This document shows, piece by piece, positions 25,212-34,126 of a stretch of DNA of 64,000 nucleotides; positions within the stretch are counted from its first letter, which is position 1, and every line of letters begins with the position of its first letter. The translations under genes were made by a program, and so were the position numbers. A model generated the notes under the pieces. It was given only the letters and a program-made list of their open reading frames with translations, ran no database searches and was not told the DNA's origin. Source of the DNA: DASRDR01 sp963812945 [NCBI: uncultured Candidatus Rokubacteria bacterium] (lineage in GTDB: Bacteria; Methylomirabilota; Methylomirabilia; Rokubacteriales); contig CAWEXD010000008.1 of assembly GCA_963812945.1 (NCBI GenBank), positions 2,790,001 through 2,854,000 on the forward strand, in the 5' to 3' direction.

Positions 25212-26087
25212 ATGGCTACAGCACATGACGGGGACGCGGTCATGGAGTCCACGGGCCTGACGCGGCGCCAGGCGCTCAAGGTAGGCGCGGCGACGTTCGT
25301 CGGCTACGCGGTGGGCGTCGACAAGGCGCTGGCCCAGGCCATCAAGACGGACACCGACGGCCTGGTGGCCGGGGACCAGACGGTCGCGATCGGCAGCTAC
25401 AACATGCCGGTCTACGAGGCGCGCCCCGCCACCGGGACCGGCCACCCGATCGTGATCGTGGTCTCCGAGATCTGGGGCGTCCACGAGTGGGTCAAGGACG
25501 TCACCCGCCGGTTCGCCAAGGCGGGCTATCACGGCGTCGCCCCCGAGCTGTTCCAGCGCGAGGGCGGCGTGAGCCAGATCCCGAACGTCCAGGACATCGT
25601 GAAGATCGTGCTCGCGGTGCCGCGCAAGCAGGTGCTGGGCGACGTCGCCGCCGCCATCGACTGGGCGAAGACGCGCCCCGGCGTGCGGGCCGACAAGGTC
25701 GGGGTCACCGGCTTCTGCTGGGGAGGGGGCGTCGTCTACCAGGTGGCGGCGACGAACCCGGACATCGACGCGTCCGTCGCGTGGTACGGGGCACTGTCCC
25801 GCCCCTTCCCCGACACCCCGAACCCGGTGGCCGGCTTCGATGTGGCGAAGGACATCAAGACGCCGTTCCTCGGGCTCTACGGGGAGACGGACCAGAACCC
25901 GAAGCCCGAGGATGTGAAGAAGTTCGTCGAGATGCTGAAGCCACACAACCCGACCGCCGAGGCCGTGGTCTACCCGGGCGCCGGGCACGCGTTCTTCGCG
26001 GACTACCGCCCGTCCTACAACGCGGCGGCGGCCGCCGACGGGTGGAAGCGCTGCACCGCGTTCTTCGACAAGCATCTGAAGGGGTAG
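25212..26087 (+). CDS. Exported dienelactone hydrolase family protein
   Basis: 291 residues. A Tat-like signal (LTRRQALKVGAATFVGY, cleavage near ALAQA) sends it out of the cytoplasm. The alpha/beta-hydrolase core has the Cys nucleophile in GFCWGG (near residue 175), the acid Asp in GETDQN and the His in GAGHAF, the Cys-Asp-His triad of dienelactone hydrolases. AGGAGGAG precedes the ATG. The true substrate is unknown; many homologues are broad carboxyl-ester or lactone hydrolases. Confidence 0.93.
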   Translation: MATAHDGDAVMESTGLTRRQALKVGAATFVGYAVGVDKALAQAIKTDTDGLVAGDQTVAIGSYNMPVYEARPATGTGHPIVIVVSEIWGVHEWVKDVTRRFAKAGYHGVAPELFQREGGVSQIPNVQDIVKIVLAVPRKQVLGDVAAAIDWAKTRPGVRADKVGVTGFCWGGGVVYQVAATNPDIDASVAWYGALSRPFPDTPNPVAGFDVAKDIKTPFLGLYGETDQNPKPEDVKKFVEMLKPHNPTAEAVVYPGAGHAFFADYRPSYNAAAAADGWKRCTAFFDKHLKG

Positions 26088-26114
26088 GATAGAAGCACCA
26101 GAGCAGTAGAGGTC

Positions 26115-26144
26115 GCCCCGGCCCGCCTCCGCGCGGGTCGGGGC
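26115..26144 (+). terminator. Strong hairpin after the hydrolase gene
   Basis: GCCCCGGCCCGC and GCGGGTCGGGGC pair over 12 bases with one mismatch around a 6-base loop, 28 bases after the stop. There is no T-run, only CCCTCT, so it is a candidate terminator or processing stem. Confidence 0.4.
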
Positions 26145-26206
26145 CCCTCTCCGAGGCTGGCCAGAGAGCCCGAGCGCTCCGCCGCACGCCACCCGAAGGA
26201 GACCCC

Positions 26207-26671
26207 ATGATCACTCTCAGCGTGAACGGGACCCCCCGACAGCTCGACGTCGCCCCGGAGATGCCGCTCCTCTGGGCGCTCCGGGAGACGCTCGAGCTGA
26301 CCGGCACCAAGTACGGCTGCGGCATGGCGCTCTGCGGCGCCTGCACGGTCCACGTCGACGGCACCCCGACCCGCGCCTGCGTCACGCCGGTGTCGGCGGT
26401 CGCGGGAAAGCAGGTGACGACCATCGAGGGGCTGTCGGCCAAGACCGACCACCCGGTGCAGCGCGCCTGGATGGAGCTCGACGTCCCGCAGTGCGGCTTC
26501 TGCCAGTCGGGTCAGCTCATGTCGGCGGCGGCGCTCCTCGCCCAGAACAAGACGCCCACCGACCAGGACATCGACCAGGCCATGGCTGGGAACATCTGCC
26601 GCTGCGGCACCTACCAGCGGATCCGGGCGGGTATCCATCGGGCCGCCGCGCTGGCGCGGGGAGGTGCGTGA
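26207..26671 (+). CDS. 2Fe-2S subunit of a molybdenum hydroxylase (IorA / CoxS-like)
   Basis: 154 residues with two [2Fe-2S] clusters: the plant-type set [13 protein letters not shown] plus a fourth Cys near RACV, and the C-terminal set CGFCQSG and CRCGTY. It passes electrons from the molybdenum site of the partner subunit. The TGA overlaps the ATG of the next gene by one base. GGAG precedes the start. It has no signal peptide, so it is probably carried out by its Tat-exported partner, as known for this two-subunit family. Confidence 0.93.
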   Translation: MITLSVNGTPRQLDVAPEMPLLWALRETLELTGTKYGCGMALCGACTVHVDGTPTRACVTPVSAVAGKQVTTIEGLSAKTDHPVQRAWMELDVPQCGFCQSGQLMSAAALLAQNKTPTDQDIDQAMAGNICRCGTYQRIRAGIHRAAALARGGA

Positions 26672-28830
26672 TGGCAACCGCGCGCGGACGTCTGAGTCGG
26701 CGGACCCTCATCAAGGGCGGCCTCGCGGTCGGCACCGGGCTGGTCGTGGGGTTCCGGCTGCCGCGGCTGGATGGCCTCCTGGCCGAGGCGCAGGGCGCGG
26801 GGGTCTTCGCGCCCAACCAGTGGCTCCGGATCGACCGGGACGGCGTCGTGACGATCATCAACTCGGTCCCCGAGATGGGCCAGGGCTCGATGACCACCAT
26901 GCCGATGATCGTCGCGGACGAGCTCGACGCGGACTGGGACAAGATCCGCGTGGAGCCGGCGCCGGCGAACCCGAGCCTGTACGCGAACCCCGTCACCCGC
27001 CAGCAGTCCTACGGCGGGAGCCGCGGCGTCCGCGACCACCTCGAGATGTTGCGGAAGGCCGGTGCGGCCGGCCGCCAGATGCTCCGCGAGGCCGCGGCCC
27101 AGGAGTGGGGCGTGCCGCTGGACGAGGTCACGACCGAGCCGGGCGTGGTGATCCACCGCGCCACCGGCCGGCGCCTCCTCTACGGCCAGCTGGTGGACAA
27201 GGCGCAGGGGCTGCCCGTCCCGCAGGACCCGCCGCTCAAGACGAAGGACCAGTTCCGCTACATCGGCAAGGCGCGGCCCCGGATCGACGTCCCGGAGAAG
27301 GTGAACGGCAAGGCCGTCTACGGGATGGACGTCCGGGTCCCGGGCATGCTGGTGGCGTCGATCGAGAAGTGCCCCGTGGTCGCGGGCGGGAAGGTCAAGA
27401 CATTCGACGCGACCGCTGCCAAGGCGGTCCCCGGCGTCAAGCACGTGGTCCAGGTGACGAGCGGCGTGGCCGTCGTCGCCGACACCTTCTGGGCCGCCCT
27501 CCAGGGGCGGAAGGCCCTGAAGGTCGAGTGGGACGAAGGGCCGCTCAGCCAGCTGTCGAGCGCGGGCATCGCGAAGGAGCACGCGACCGCCGCCAGCCAG
27601 CCGGGCCTGGTGGCGCGGAACGACGGCGATACGGCGGCCGCGCTGGCCGCGGGCGCGAAGGCGCTCGAAGCGGTCTACGAGGTCCCGTACCTCGAGCACG
27701 CGTGCATGGAGGTCATGAACGCGACGGTGCACGTGACCGCTGACGCGTGCACCGTATGGGTGCCGACACAGAACCCCGGCGGCTCGCGCGAGGTCGCGGC
27801 CCGGCTGACCGGGCTGCCGGTCGATCGTGTGACGGTCAACACCACGCTCCTCGGCGGAGGCTTCGGCCGGCGCGGGCAGACCGACTACGTGGTCGACGCG
27901 GTCGAGACGGCCAAGGCGATCGGCGGCGGGCCGGTCAAGGTGATGTGGACACGCGAGGACGATCTCACGCACGGCTTCTACCGGCCGTCGACGTACAACG
28001 TCTTCCGCGCCACGCTCGACGGCCAGGGCAAGCCCACCGCGTGGTTCACTCGAGTGGTGGGCGCAGGGCTCCTCCGCCAGCGGGGCGCCCCGGCGGGCCA
28101 GGTCGACAACACGTCCATGGCGGGGCTCCGGGACCTGCCGTACGACATCCCGAACGTCCGGATCGAGTGGGTCGACAAGGACGTCGGGGTGCCGATCGGC
28201 TTCTGGCGCTCGGTGGGATCGTCCCAGAACGGCTTCATCGTCGAGAGCTTCGTCGACGAGCTGGCCCACCTGGCCGGCCAGGACCCCTACGAGTACCGGC
28301 GGACGCTCCTCGGGAAGTCACCCCGCCACAAGGCGGTCCTGGAGCTGGCCGCGACCAAGGCCGGGTGGGGCTCGCCGCTCCCGGCGGGCCAGGGGCGGGG
28401 CATCGCGGTGTGCTTCTCCTACGGGAGCTACGCCGCCCACGTCGTCGAGGTGGCGGTGGCCGAGGACGGCGCCGTCCGCGTCACCCGGGTCGTGTCCGCG
28501 ATCGACTGCGGGATCGCTGTCAACCCCGACCAGGTCAAGGCACAGATGGAGGGCGGCTTCATCTACGCGCTGACCGCGACGCTCTACGGCAAGATCACCG
28601 TCGACAAGGGCCGCGTCGAGCAGACGAACTTCCACACCTACCCGATGCTCCGGATCGCCGAGGCGCCGGTCGTCGAGACGCACATCCTCGACTCCGGCCA
28701 GCCGCCGGGTGGACTGGGCGAGCCCGGCGTGCCGACGGTCGCCCCCGCGATCTGCAACGCGATCTTCGCCGCGACGGGCAAGCGCGTCCGGCGCCTGCCG
28801 ATCGACCGGGAGGCGCTCAAGCGCGCGTAG
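26671..28830 (+). CDS. Isoquinoline 1-oxidoreductase beta-type molybdopterin subunit (periplasmic aldehyde or N-heterocycle hydroxylase)
   Basis: 719 residues. It starts with a Tat signal (SRRTLIKGGLAVGTG). The molybdopterin domains appear in the order usual for IorB/AldB-type proteins (NSVPEMGQGSMTTMP early, TLLGGGFGRRGQTDYV in the middle), with the catalytic Glu in GGLGEPGVPTVAPA near residue 685. Two-subunit enzymes of this type work in the periplasm and usually give electrons to a c-type cytochrome; none is in the window. Substrate could be an aldehyde or an aromatic N-heterocycle. Confidence 0.93.
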   Translation: MATARGRLSRRTLIKGGLAVGTGLVVGFRLPRLDGLLAEAQGAGVFAPNQWLRIDRDGVVTIINSVPEMGQGSMTTMPMIVADELDADWDKIRVEPAPANPSLYANPVTRQQSYGGSRGVRDHLEMLRKAGAAGRQMLREAAAQEWGVPLDEVTTEPGVVIHRATGRRLLYGQLVDKAQGLPVPQDPPLKTKDQFRYIGKARPRIDVPEKVNGKAVYGMDVRVPGMLVASIEKCPVVAGGKVKTFDATAAKAVPGVKHVVQVTSGVAVVADTFWAALQGRKALKVEWDEGPLSQLSSAGIAKEHATAASQPGLVARNDGDTAAALAAGAKALEAVYEVPYLEHACMEVMNATVHVTADACTVWVPTQNPGGSREVAARLTGLPVDRVTVNTTLLGGGFGRRGQTDYVVDAVETAKAIGGGPVKVMWTREDDLTHGFYRPSTYNVFRATLDGQGKPTAWFTRVVGAGLLRQRGAPAGQVDNTSMAGLRDLPYDIPNVRIEWVDKDVGVPIGFWRSVGSSQNGFIVESFVDELAHLAGQDPYEYRRTLLGKSPRHKAVLELAATKAGWGSPLPAGQGRGIAVCFSYGSYAAHVVEVAVAEDGAVRVTRVVSAIDCGIAVNPDQVKAQMEGGFIYALTATLYGKITVDKGRVEQTNFHTYPMLRIAEAPVVETHILDSGQPPGGLGEPGVPTVAPAICNAIFAATGKRVRRLPIDREALKRA

Positions 28831-28863
28831 CCCCCTGCCTCGCCGCGCTGCCCGGGCGAGCCG

Positions 28864-28895
28864 GCCCGCGGATGGCCACGCGGCCGTCCGCGGGC
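28864..28895. terminator. Bidirectional hairpin between convergent genes
   Basis: 14-base arms GCCCGCGGATGGCC and GGCCGTCCGCGGGC pair with a single T/G wobble around the loop ACGC. It lies exactly between two convergent stop codons (28830 and 28897), the expected place for a shared terminator, although T-runs are absent as often in GC-rich genomes. Confidence 0.55.
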
Positions 28896-28896
28896 G

Positions 28897-29571
28897 CTAG
28901 CCCCAGCGGAGCACCTGCACGCCCTCCCACCACCAGGGCTGGCCGCGGTCCTTGCCGGCGATCTCGACCAGAAGACGCGCGCGCGGCTGGCCCCGCCGGT
29001 AGTCGCGCAGCGCCCGGCGGACCTGCGTCCAGTCGGTGTCGTCGACGATCAGGAGGGCGCCCTCCGCGAGGTACGGCTCGACGAGCCGGAGGGCATCCAG
29101 CTGGGACCGGTAGTCGTGCGCGGCGTCGTAGTAGTAGACGCCGACGCGCCGCCCACCGAGCGCCCCGCCGCGCAGCAGGGCGAAGGCGTCGCCCTCCAGG
29201 ATCGTGTGGCCCGTGAGGCCGTGGCGCCGGAGGTTCGCCTCGAGCAGGGCGCGGCCCCCGCCCTCCATCGAGAAGTTGTCGATCCCCACGAAGTCCCCCG
29301 CATTCCCGAGCATCGCGGCGATGAGGCTCTGCCCCTTGAAGGAGCCGACCTCGACGTAGCTCTCGCCCCGGCCGAGGAGGGAGGCGGCCAGGTTCAGGAG
29401 GGCGAGGTTGTTCTCGCAGGCGAGCCCGCCGACCTCGGCGAGGATCGGCGCGAAGCGGCGGTCACGCGGGTGCGGGGAGCGCGGGTAGTCGTCGAAGAGC
29501 CCGGCCAGAGCGCGCGGGAACCGCTCGGAATCCACCGTCTCCGCCGCTCGCCCACCGGCCGGAGGCGACAT
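28897..29571 (-). CDS. Class I SAM-dependent methyltransferase (Methyltransf_24 type)
   Basis: 224 residues from ATG 29571. SAM-binding motif I is YVEVGSFKGQS near residue 70, motif II GDFVGIDNFSMEGG, and a later YYYDAAHDYRSQLDALRL then GALLIVDDTDW pattern is typical of the Methyltransf_24 group, whose members often modify sugars or surface glycans. The real substrate is unknown. It converges on the molybdenum hydroxylase genes. Confidence 0.82.
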   Translation of the reverse strand: MSPPAGGRAAETVDSERFPRALAGLFDDYPRSPHPRDRRFAPILAEVGGLACENNLALLNLAASLLGRGESYVEVGSFKGQSLIAAMLGNAGDFVGIDNFSMEGGGRALLEANLRRHGLTGHTILEGDAFALLRGGALGGRRVGVYYYDAAHDYRSQLDALRLVEPYLAEGALLIVDDTDWTQVRRALRDYRRGQPRARLLVEIAGKDRGQPWWWEGVQVLRWG

Positions 29572-29589
29572 CACGGGCTCGGCCGCAAC

Positions 29590-30294
29590 CTACGGGGTTG
29601 CGGGCGAGCTCGTGGACGGGATCGCGAGCGGGCTCGGGGGTGCCCCGGGGGTCGGGCTGACCTTCGGCTCCTGGCTCCTGCGGATGTGCTTGGCCTCGAC
29701 CTCCATCTCGGTCGCGGCCGCGCCGCGGTTCCATTCGCGGAGGAGCGCGGCGTTGCTCTCCAGGGCCTCGACGACCTCGCGACTCTCGCGGCCCGAGTTC
29801 TCCTTGCGAATCGACACGCCCTGACGGAGCCGCGCTTCGGCGTCGCCGTAGGCGTTGTCGATGAGCTGGAGGCGAGCCCGATCCTCGATGCCCCGCGCCA
29901 GATCGGCGGGGCCCGGATCCCCGAGGCGCGCCCCGGGTGGGGCCGGCGCCGGCAGCGTACCGGCCGGTGTTCCCGCCGGCAGGTCACCCCGCAGCGCGCC
30001 CGCTCGCTCGCCGGGCGGCAGCGAGCCCCGGAATCCGCCGACCGTCCCGCCCGCCGGCGGGGCGCCGCTGCTCAGCACGCCGCCGGTCACGCCGGGCGCC
30101 ACGGGGCCGCGCAAGAGGCCCGAGGTCTCCCCACCCGTCAGCGACCCCTGGAGCAGGCCCCCCGTCGCGCCGGGCGGCAGCGCGCCCCGGAAGAGTCCGC
30201 GCGAGACGGTCGGGGCCTGCGACTGGCCCAGGGCCGGGGATCCCAGCAGCACGACACCGGCCAGGACGACGATTGACCTCGCTCCGGCTCGCAT
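29590..30294 (-). CDS. Secreted protein with seven glycine/proline-rich tandem repeats, unknown function
   Basis: 234 residues from ATG 30294, with GAGGAGG upstream. The N-terminus is a signal peptide (ARSIVVLAGVVLLGSPALGQ). Residues about 30-125 are seven degenerate 13-14-residue units with the plan G-(L/F/A)-(L/F)-(R/Q)-G-x-(L/V)-P-P-G-x-x-x, for example GLFRGALPPGATG and GLLRGPVAPGVTG. The rest is charged and helical (DRARLQLIDNAYGDAEARLR), ending in a proline/serine tail. No family recognised. The repeats may make a glycine-loop or elastin-like surface segment. Confidence 0.75.
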   Translation of the reverse strand: MRAGARSIVVLAGVVLLGSPALGQSQAPTVSRGLFRGALPPGATGGLLQGSLTGGETSGLLRGPVAPGVTGGVLSSGAPPAGGTVGGFRGSLPPGERAGALRGDLPAGTPAGTLPAPAPPGARLGDPGPADLARGIEDRARLQLIDNAYGDAEARLRQGVSIRKENSGRESREVVEALESNAALLREWNRGAAATEMEVEAKHIRRSQEPKVSPTPGAPPSPLAIPSTSSPATP

Positions 30295-30377
30295 GGCAGA
30301 TCCTCCTCTTGCCGTCGGAGACCCTGAGGCGAGCCTAGCATTCACGGCAGCAACTCACCAGGGACGCGGAACCGGCG

Positions 30378-30917
30378 CTACGGCGCGGACCCCACACCGA
30401 GTCGGAGCAGGGGGAAGATCTGCCGGACCAGTCCCTCGTACTCCCGCACCGTCGTGGGGTAGACGTCCAGCTCCGGCACCTCGTGGAGGTCGACCGACGC
30501 GAACGGCGCGCCCGCCGGCGCGGGGGCGAGGTCGAGGACCTGGAAGCACGAGCGGCCCGGCGCGGGGTGGTCCGTCACGATCACGACGCAGAGGTCCGGC
30601 CACCGTTCACCGAGCGCCGCGCGCAGTGTGTCACCGTGCCGGCCGAGGAACTGCTCCACGCTCGCGCGGTACTTCACCTCGACCGGGATCGGCTTGTGGA
30701 GGGGTCGCTCCAGAGTCGGCTCGGCGACGGGCTTCCGCAGGACGAAGTCCGGCAGGAACTCGTCGGCGCCGATCCGCACGAGCCGCGGCAGCTGGCTCTC
30801 GTGGCCGACGCGCGTCACCCGGAACCCGGCCCGCTGGAGCATCGCCTCGACGAGCGCCTCGGCGACCCGTCCCTTCAGGCCCTCGATCTCGCCGCCCCGG
30901 CGCGCCCTGGGGGCCAT
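30378..30917 (-). CDS. Uncharacterised protein with PD-(D/E)XK nuclease-like motif
   Basis: 179 residues. An N-terminal helix (GLKGRVAEALVEAMLQRAG) is followed by a strand, then ADEFLPDFVLRKP and, about 25 residues later, PIPVEVKYR. Glu in the first helix, PD, and E-x-K in that order match the PD-(D/E)XK nuclease core. No partner methylase or target-recognition domain is nearby. Nuclease activity is inference. Confidence 0.65.
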   Translation of the reverse strand: MAPRARRGGEIEGLKGRVAEALVEAMLQRAGFRVTRVGHESQLPRLVRIGADEFLPDFVLRKPVAEPTLERPLHKPIPVEVKYRASVEQFLGRHGDTLRAALGERWPDLCVVIVTDHPAPGRSCFQVLDLAPAPAGAPFASVDLHEVPELDVYPTTVREYEGLVRQIFPLLRLGVGSAP

Positions 30918-30973
30918 CCCCTACCCGGACCGATCCGCGAAGGCCGCCGCCACGGGGCGCCGCCGGGTGCGCG

Positions 30974-31552
30974 TCAGTTCGGCTCGAGCGTGACGACGCT
31001 CGCGCGGGAGTCGATGGTCACCGAGAAGAGGGACAGGAAGTCCCGCCCCAGCAGGCCGTCGGCGCCCGGAAGCTCCGCGTCGTGGGCGATGATCGCGAGC
31101 GGCCCGGCGGCGACGCTGCCCACCTCCAGCGACTGGATCGAGACCAGGTCCGCCTGGATGGTGCCGGCCACCCCCCGGATCGTGGCCTCCAGCGTGTTCG
31201 GCAGCGCGATGCCGAGCCGCGCGAGCGCCGCCGGGGCCACCAGCGTCCGGTCGGCTCCCGTGTCGAGGACCAGCGTGATGGGGCTGCCGCCGTTGATCCG
31301 GGCGCTGACCAGGATGGGGGCCCCGGGCGTGAACGGGATCCTCGTGCCGGCCCCGGACACCGCCGGCGACTCGGGCGGCGCCGGATCGACGCCCGAGACG
31401 GGCATGCTCCGGGCGATGGGCCGGTAGCGCTCCGGCACGCTCTCGATCCCGGTCGTGTAGTGGACGACGCCCTGATCGTCCTCCCAGTGATAGACCTGCG
31501 CCCACGCGGAGGTGGCGAGGAGCCCGGCGACGATCAGCCCGGCGGCCTTCAC
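30974..31552 (-). CDS. Secreted DUF4124 plus retropepsin-like aspartic protease
   Basis: 192 residues from GTG 31552. Signal peptide to about residue 18 (GLIVAGLLATSAWAQ), then a DUF4124-type segment (VYHWEDDQGVVHYT), then a single retropepsin-like domain with the active-site loop LVLDTGADRTLV near residue 95 and the paired GLLGRDFLSLF near 160. Single-domain bacterial retropepsins of this sort are thought to act as dimers in the envelope. The start lies one base after the nitroreductase stop. The substrate is unknown. Confidence 0.85.
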   Translation of the reverse strand: MKAAGLIVAGLLATSAWAQVYHWEDDQGVVHYTTGIESVPERYRPIARSMPVSGVDPAPPESPAVSGAGTRIPFTPGAPILVSARINGGSPITLVLDTGADRTLVAPAALARLGIALPNTLEATIRGVAGTIQADLVSIQSLEVGSVAAGPLAIIAHDAELPGADGLLGRDFLSLFSVTIDSRASVVTLEPN

Positions 31553-31553
31553 G

Positions 31554-32060
31554 CTACTCGAAGGGCCGGCCGTGCCGTTCCCGATGGGCCACGGCGCCGA
31601 GCGGCTTGCGTCGCTTCCGGCCTCGTCCGACGACCCCGGCAGGGTACCCGAGCGGGAGGATCGCCAGCACGTCGAGGCCGGCCGGGATGCCGAGGAGCGG
31701 CTTGACCCCCTCCAGGCCACCGAACCCGACCCAGTTGGAGCCCACCCCGTCGGCCCAGGCGGCGAGCAGCATGGACTGGATCGCCCGGCTCGCATCCGAG
31801 ACCGCGAAGGCGGTGCGCTCCACCAGGACGACGACGGCGGCCGCCGCCTGGGCGACGTGCGCGCCCGTTCTGGCCAGCGAGCCGAGCTGCTGGAGCGTGC
31901 CGCGATCCTGGACGACGATGAACTGCCACGGCTGCTCGTTCTTGGCGCTGCCGGTCAGCCGCCCCGCCTCGACGACCCGGTGGAGCGTCGCCTCCGGCAC
32001 GGGCTCGTCCCGGTAGCGGCGCACCGCCAGCATCGTGCGGATCGCCTCGAAGGCTTCCAT
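31554..32060 (-). CDS. Nitroreductase-family flavoprotein
   Basis: 168 residues, short for the family. FMN-phosphate contacts RRYRDEPV near residue 14, NEQPWQFIVVQD near 41 and the C-terminal LPLGYPAG block are all present. These enzymes reduce nitro groups, quinones or other acceptors with NAD(P)H, or act in cofactor metabolism. It is immediately upstream of the retropepsin gene and probably shares its transcript. Confidence 0.87.
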   Translation of the reverse strand: MEAFEAIRTMLAVRRYRDEPVPEATLHRVVEAGRLTGSAKNEQPWQFIVVQDRGTLQQLGSLARTGAHVAQAAAAVVVLVERTAFAVSDASRAIQSMLLAAWADGVGSNWVGFGGLEGVKPLLGIPAGLDVLAILPLGYPAGVVGRGRKRRKPLGAVAHRERHGRPFE

Positions 32061-32127
32061 CGCGCGTCCCGGAAATCAGTGTAGCGCACCGGCCACGCGT
32101 AACGAGCAGCCTCGGCCCGGAGGGCCC

Positions 32128-32904
32128 CTACCCCGCTCGCGGGGTCAGCTTCGACAGCTCGGCGACGGCGTCGTGCGTCGCCTGGATGCCCCACTCGAGC
32201 GTCGACACCGTGATGAGCTGGCAGCCGCGCTCGATCTGGCGCGCGAGATCCGCCCGGTCCCGGGGCACCGTCCCGAACGGCATGCGGCGCCGCCGGCACG
32301 TCTCCCGGACGCGCTCCACGACCGCCTGCACGTCCTCCCGCCACGGGTCGCCCGGGTGGCCCATCGAGGCGGCGAGGTCGTAGGCACCGACGGCCACCCC
32401 GTCGAGGCCCGGGACGCCGCAGATCGCCTCGATCTCCGGCAGGCCGGCCACGTCCTCGAAGAGGGCGTAGACGACCGTCTCCTCGTTGGCGCGGCGGACG
32501 TACTCGGCCGGACCCAGGCGGAGGACGTCGCCGCCCCGGCCCGGGGCGAAGCTCCGCGTCCCCTCCGGCGGGTACTTGACGGCCCGCACCGCCCGCTCGG
32601 CGTCGGCCCGCGTCGTGACGTGAGGGACCATGATGGCCGAGGTGCCGATGTCGAGATAGCGGAGGATCACCTCCGGCGCGTTCACGGGGACCCGGATGAC
32701 CACCGGCACGTCGTGGAGGTCGGCGGCCCGGACCATCTCCTCGCACTGGGCCTCCGTCATCGGCCCGTGCTCGGCGTCCAGGAAGATCTGATCGGCCCCG
32801 CTCCGGGCGAGCATCTCGACCAGACGGGGAGCGTGGAACCGGAGGCCCGTCGTGAACACCGGCCGGCCGGCCCGGAGCTTGTCCTTGATGCGCTTGCCTC
32901 GCAT
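32128..32904 (-). CDS. HpcH/HpaI-family class II aldolase
   Basis: 258 residues from ATG 32904, with GGGGAG upstream. TIM-barrel aldolase blocks are seen: the FLDAEHGPMTEAQ region, the metal-site region around YALFEDVAGLPEIEAI, and VGAYDLAASMG. Enzymes of this family split 2-keto-4-hydroxy acids into pyruvate and an aldehyde using a divalent metal. The specific substrate cannot be assigned; an aromatic or uronate breakdown product is possible. Confidence 0.88.
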   Translation of the reverse strand: MRGKRIKDKLRAGRPVFTTGLRFHAPRLVEMLARSGADQIFLDAEHGPMTEAQCEEMVRAADLHDVPVVIRVPVNAPEVILRYLDIGTSAIMVPHVTTRADAERAVRAVKYPPEGTRSFAPGRGGDVLRLGPAEYVRRANEETVVYALFEDVAGLPEIEAICGVPGLDGVAVGAYDLAASMGHPGDPWREDVQAVVERVRETCRRRRMPFGTVPRDRADLARQIERGCQLITVSTLEWGIQATHDAVAELSKLTPRAG

Positions 32905-33045
32905 GACGCTCTCCCCGCCTCGAGGGTGGCGACTCGGGATGACGGGCAGCCAGTGTAGCGCATCGTCGATCCGGCGCGCGGGCCGGCCCTCGATCGCCCG
33001 GTAGTCGCCGCGGCCGCCCCGAGCCTGGGGTACACTCGACGGTCT

Positions 33046-34005
33046 ATGGCTGTCCCGCCCACCGCGTCCTTCTTCGCGCTCACGCCGGACCGGGTGCTCG
33101 ACGCGGTCGAGGTCGGCGGCCTCCGCAGCACCGGCCGGTGCCTCCCGCTCCGCGCCTTCGAGAACCGCGTCTACGAGGTGGAGCTCGAGGACGAGCGCCG
33201 GCTCGTCGTCAAGTTCTACCGGCCCGGCCGCTGGTCGCGCGAGACCATCCTGGACGAGCACCGGTTCCTCCAGGACCTGGCCGACGCCGAGCTCCCCGCC
33301 GTGGCGCCCCTCGACCTCGGGACCGGCACCACGCTGAACGAGGTGGAGGGCATCCTCTACGTCGCGTTCCCGAAGGTGCGCGGGCGCACGCTCGACGAGC
33401 TGGACGCCGAGAAGCGCCGCCACATCGGGCGCACCGTCGGCCGCATGCACGCGATCGGCGCGGCGCGCCCCGCCCCGCACCGCCCCCGGCTCGACCTCGA
33501 GCGCTACATCCACGAGCCGCTCGAGATCCTCGCGAAGAGCGCCGTCATGCCCGAGAACCTCGGCCCGCGCTACCGCGACGTCGCCCTCCGGATCGCCGGC
33601 GCCGCGGCGCCGCTCCTCGCCGCCGTCAAGCCGCAGCGCATCCACGGCGACCTCCACATGGGTAACATCCTCTGGACGCCGGGCCCGGTGCTGGTGGACT
33701 TCGACGACTGCCTGATGGGGCCGCCGGTCCAGGACCTCTGGCTGCTCGCCCGCGGGCGCGGCGAGGAGGCCACGAAGGCCCGCGAGGACCTGCTGGAGGG
33801 CTACGAGGTCTTCCGCGAGTTCGACCGCGGGACGCTGCCGCTCGTCGAGCCGCTCCGCGCCATGCGCATCGTCCACATGTCGGGCTGGATCGCGCGCCGG
33901 TGGGAGGACCCGTCGTTCCCCCCGGCCTTCCCGGGCTTCCGCGACCACCGCTACTGGATGCAGGAGTACGAGGAGCTGGTGGCGATCTCGGAGGCGCTGG
34001 GGTAG
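33046..34005 (+). CDS. srkA: SrkA-like stress-response Ser/Thr kinase (YihE/RdoA, aminoglycoside-phosphotransferase fold)
   Basis: 319 residues (E. coli SrkA 328). N-lobe with the ATP-binding Lys in RRLVVKFYRPGRW, catalytic HGDLHMGNILW near residue 203 and metal-binding VDFDDCLMGPPVQDLW near 225. SrkA protects cells under envelope and oxidative stress. TACACT, a fair -10 box, ends 9 bases before the ATG, suggesting a very short or absent 5' leader. Confidence 0.93.
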   Translation: MAVPPTASFFALTPDRVLDAVEVGGLRSTGRCLPLRAFENRVYEVELEDERRLVVKFYRPGRWSRETILDEHRFLQDLADAELPAVAPLDLGTGTTLNEVEGILYVAFPKVRGRTLDELDAEKRRHIGRTVGRMHAIGAARPAPHRPRLDLERYIHEPLEILAKSAVMPENLGPRYRDVALRIAGAAAPLLAAVKPQRIHGDLHMGNILWTPGPVLVDFDDCLMGPPVQDLWLLARGRGEEATKAREDLLEGYEVFREFDRGTLPLVEPLRAMRIVHMSGWIARRWEDPSFPPAFPGFRDHRYWMQEYEELVAISEALG

Positions 34006-34126
34006 GCGGCTCCTCCGCACCGCGCTGCTCGAGGGCGCGCGCACCGCGCGGCGTCGAGCCAGACCTCGATCGGGCGGAACCCCGTCACCTACCCAGGCCA
34101 CATCGTGATGTGCAAGGCTCGGTAGC

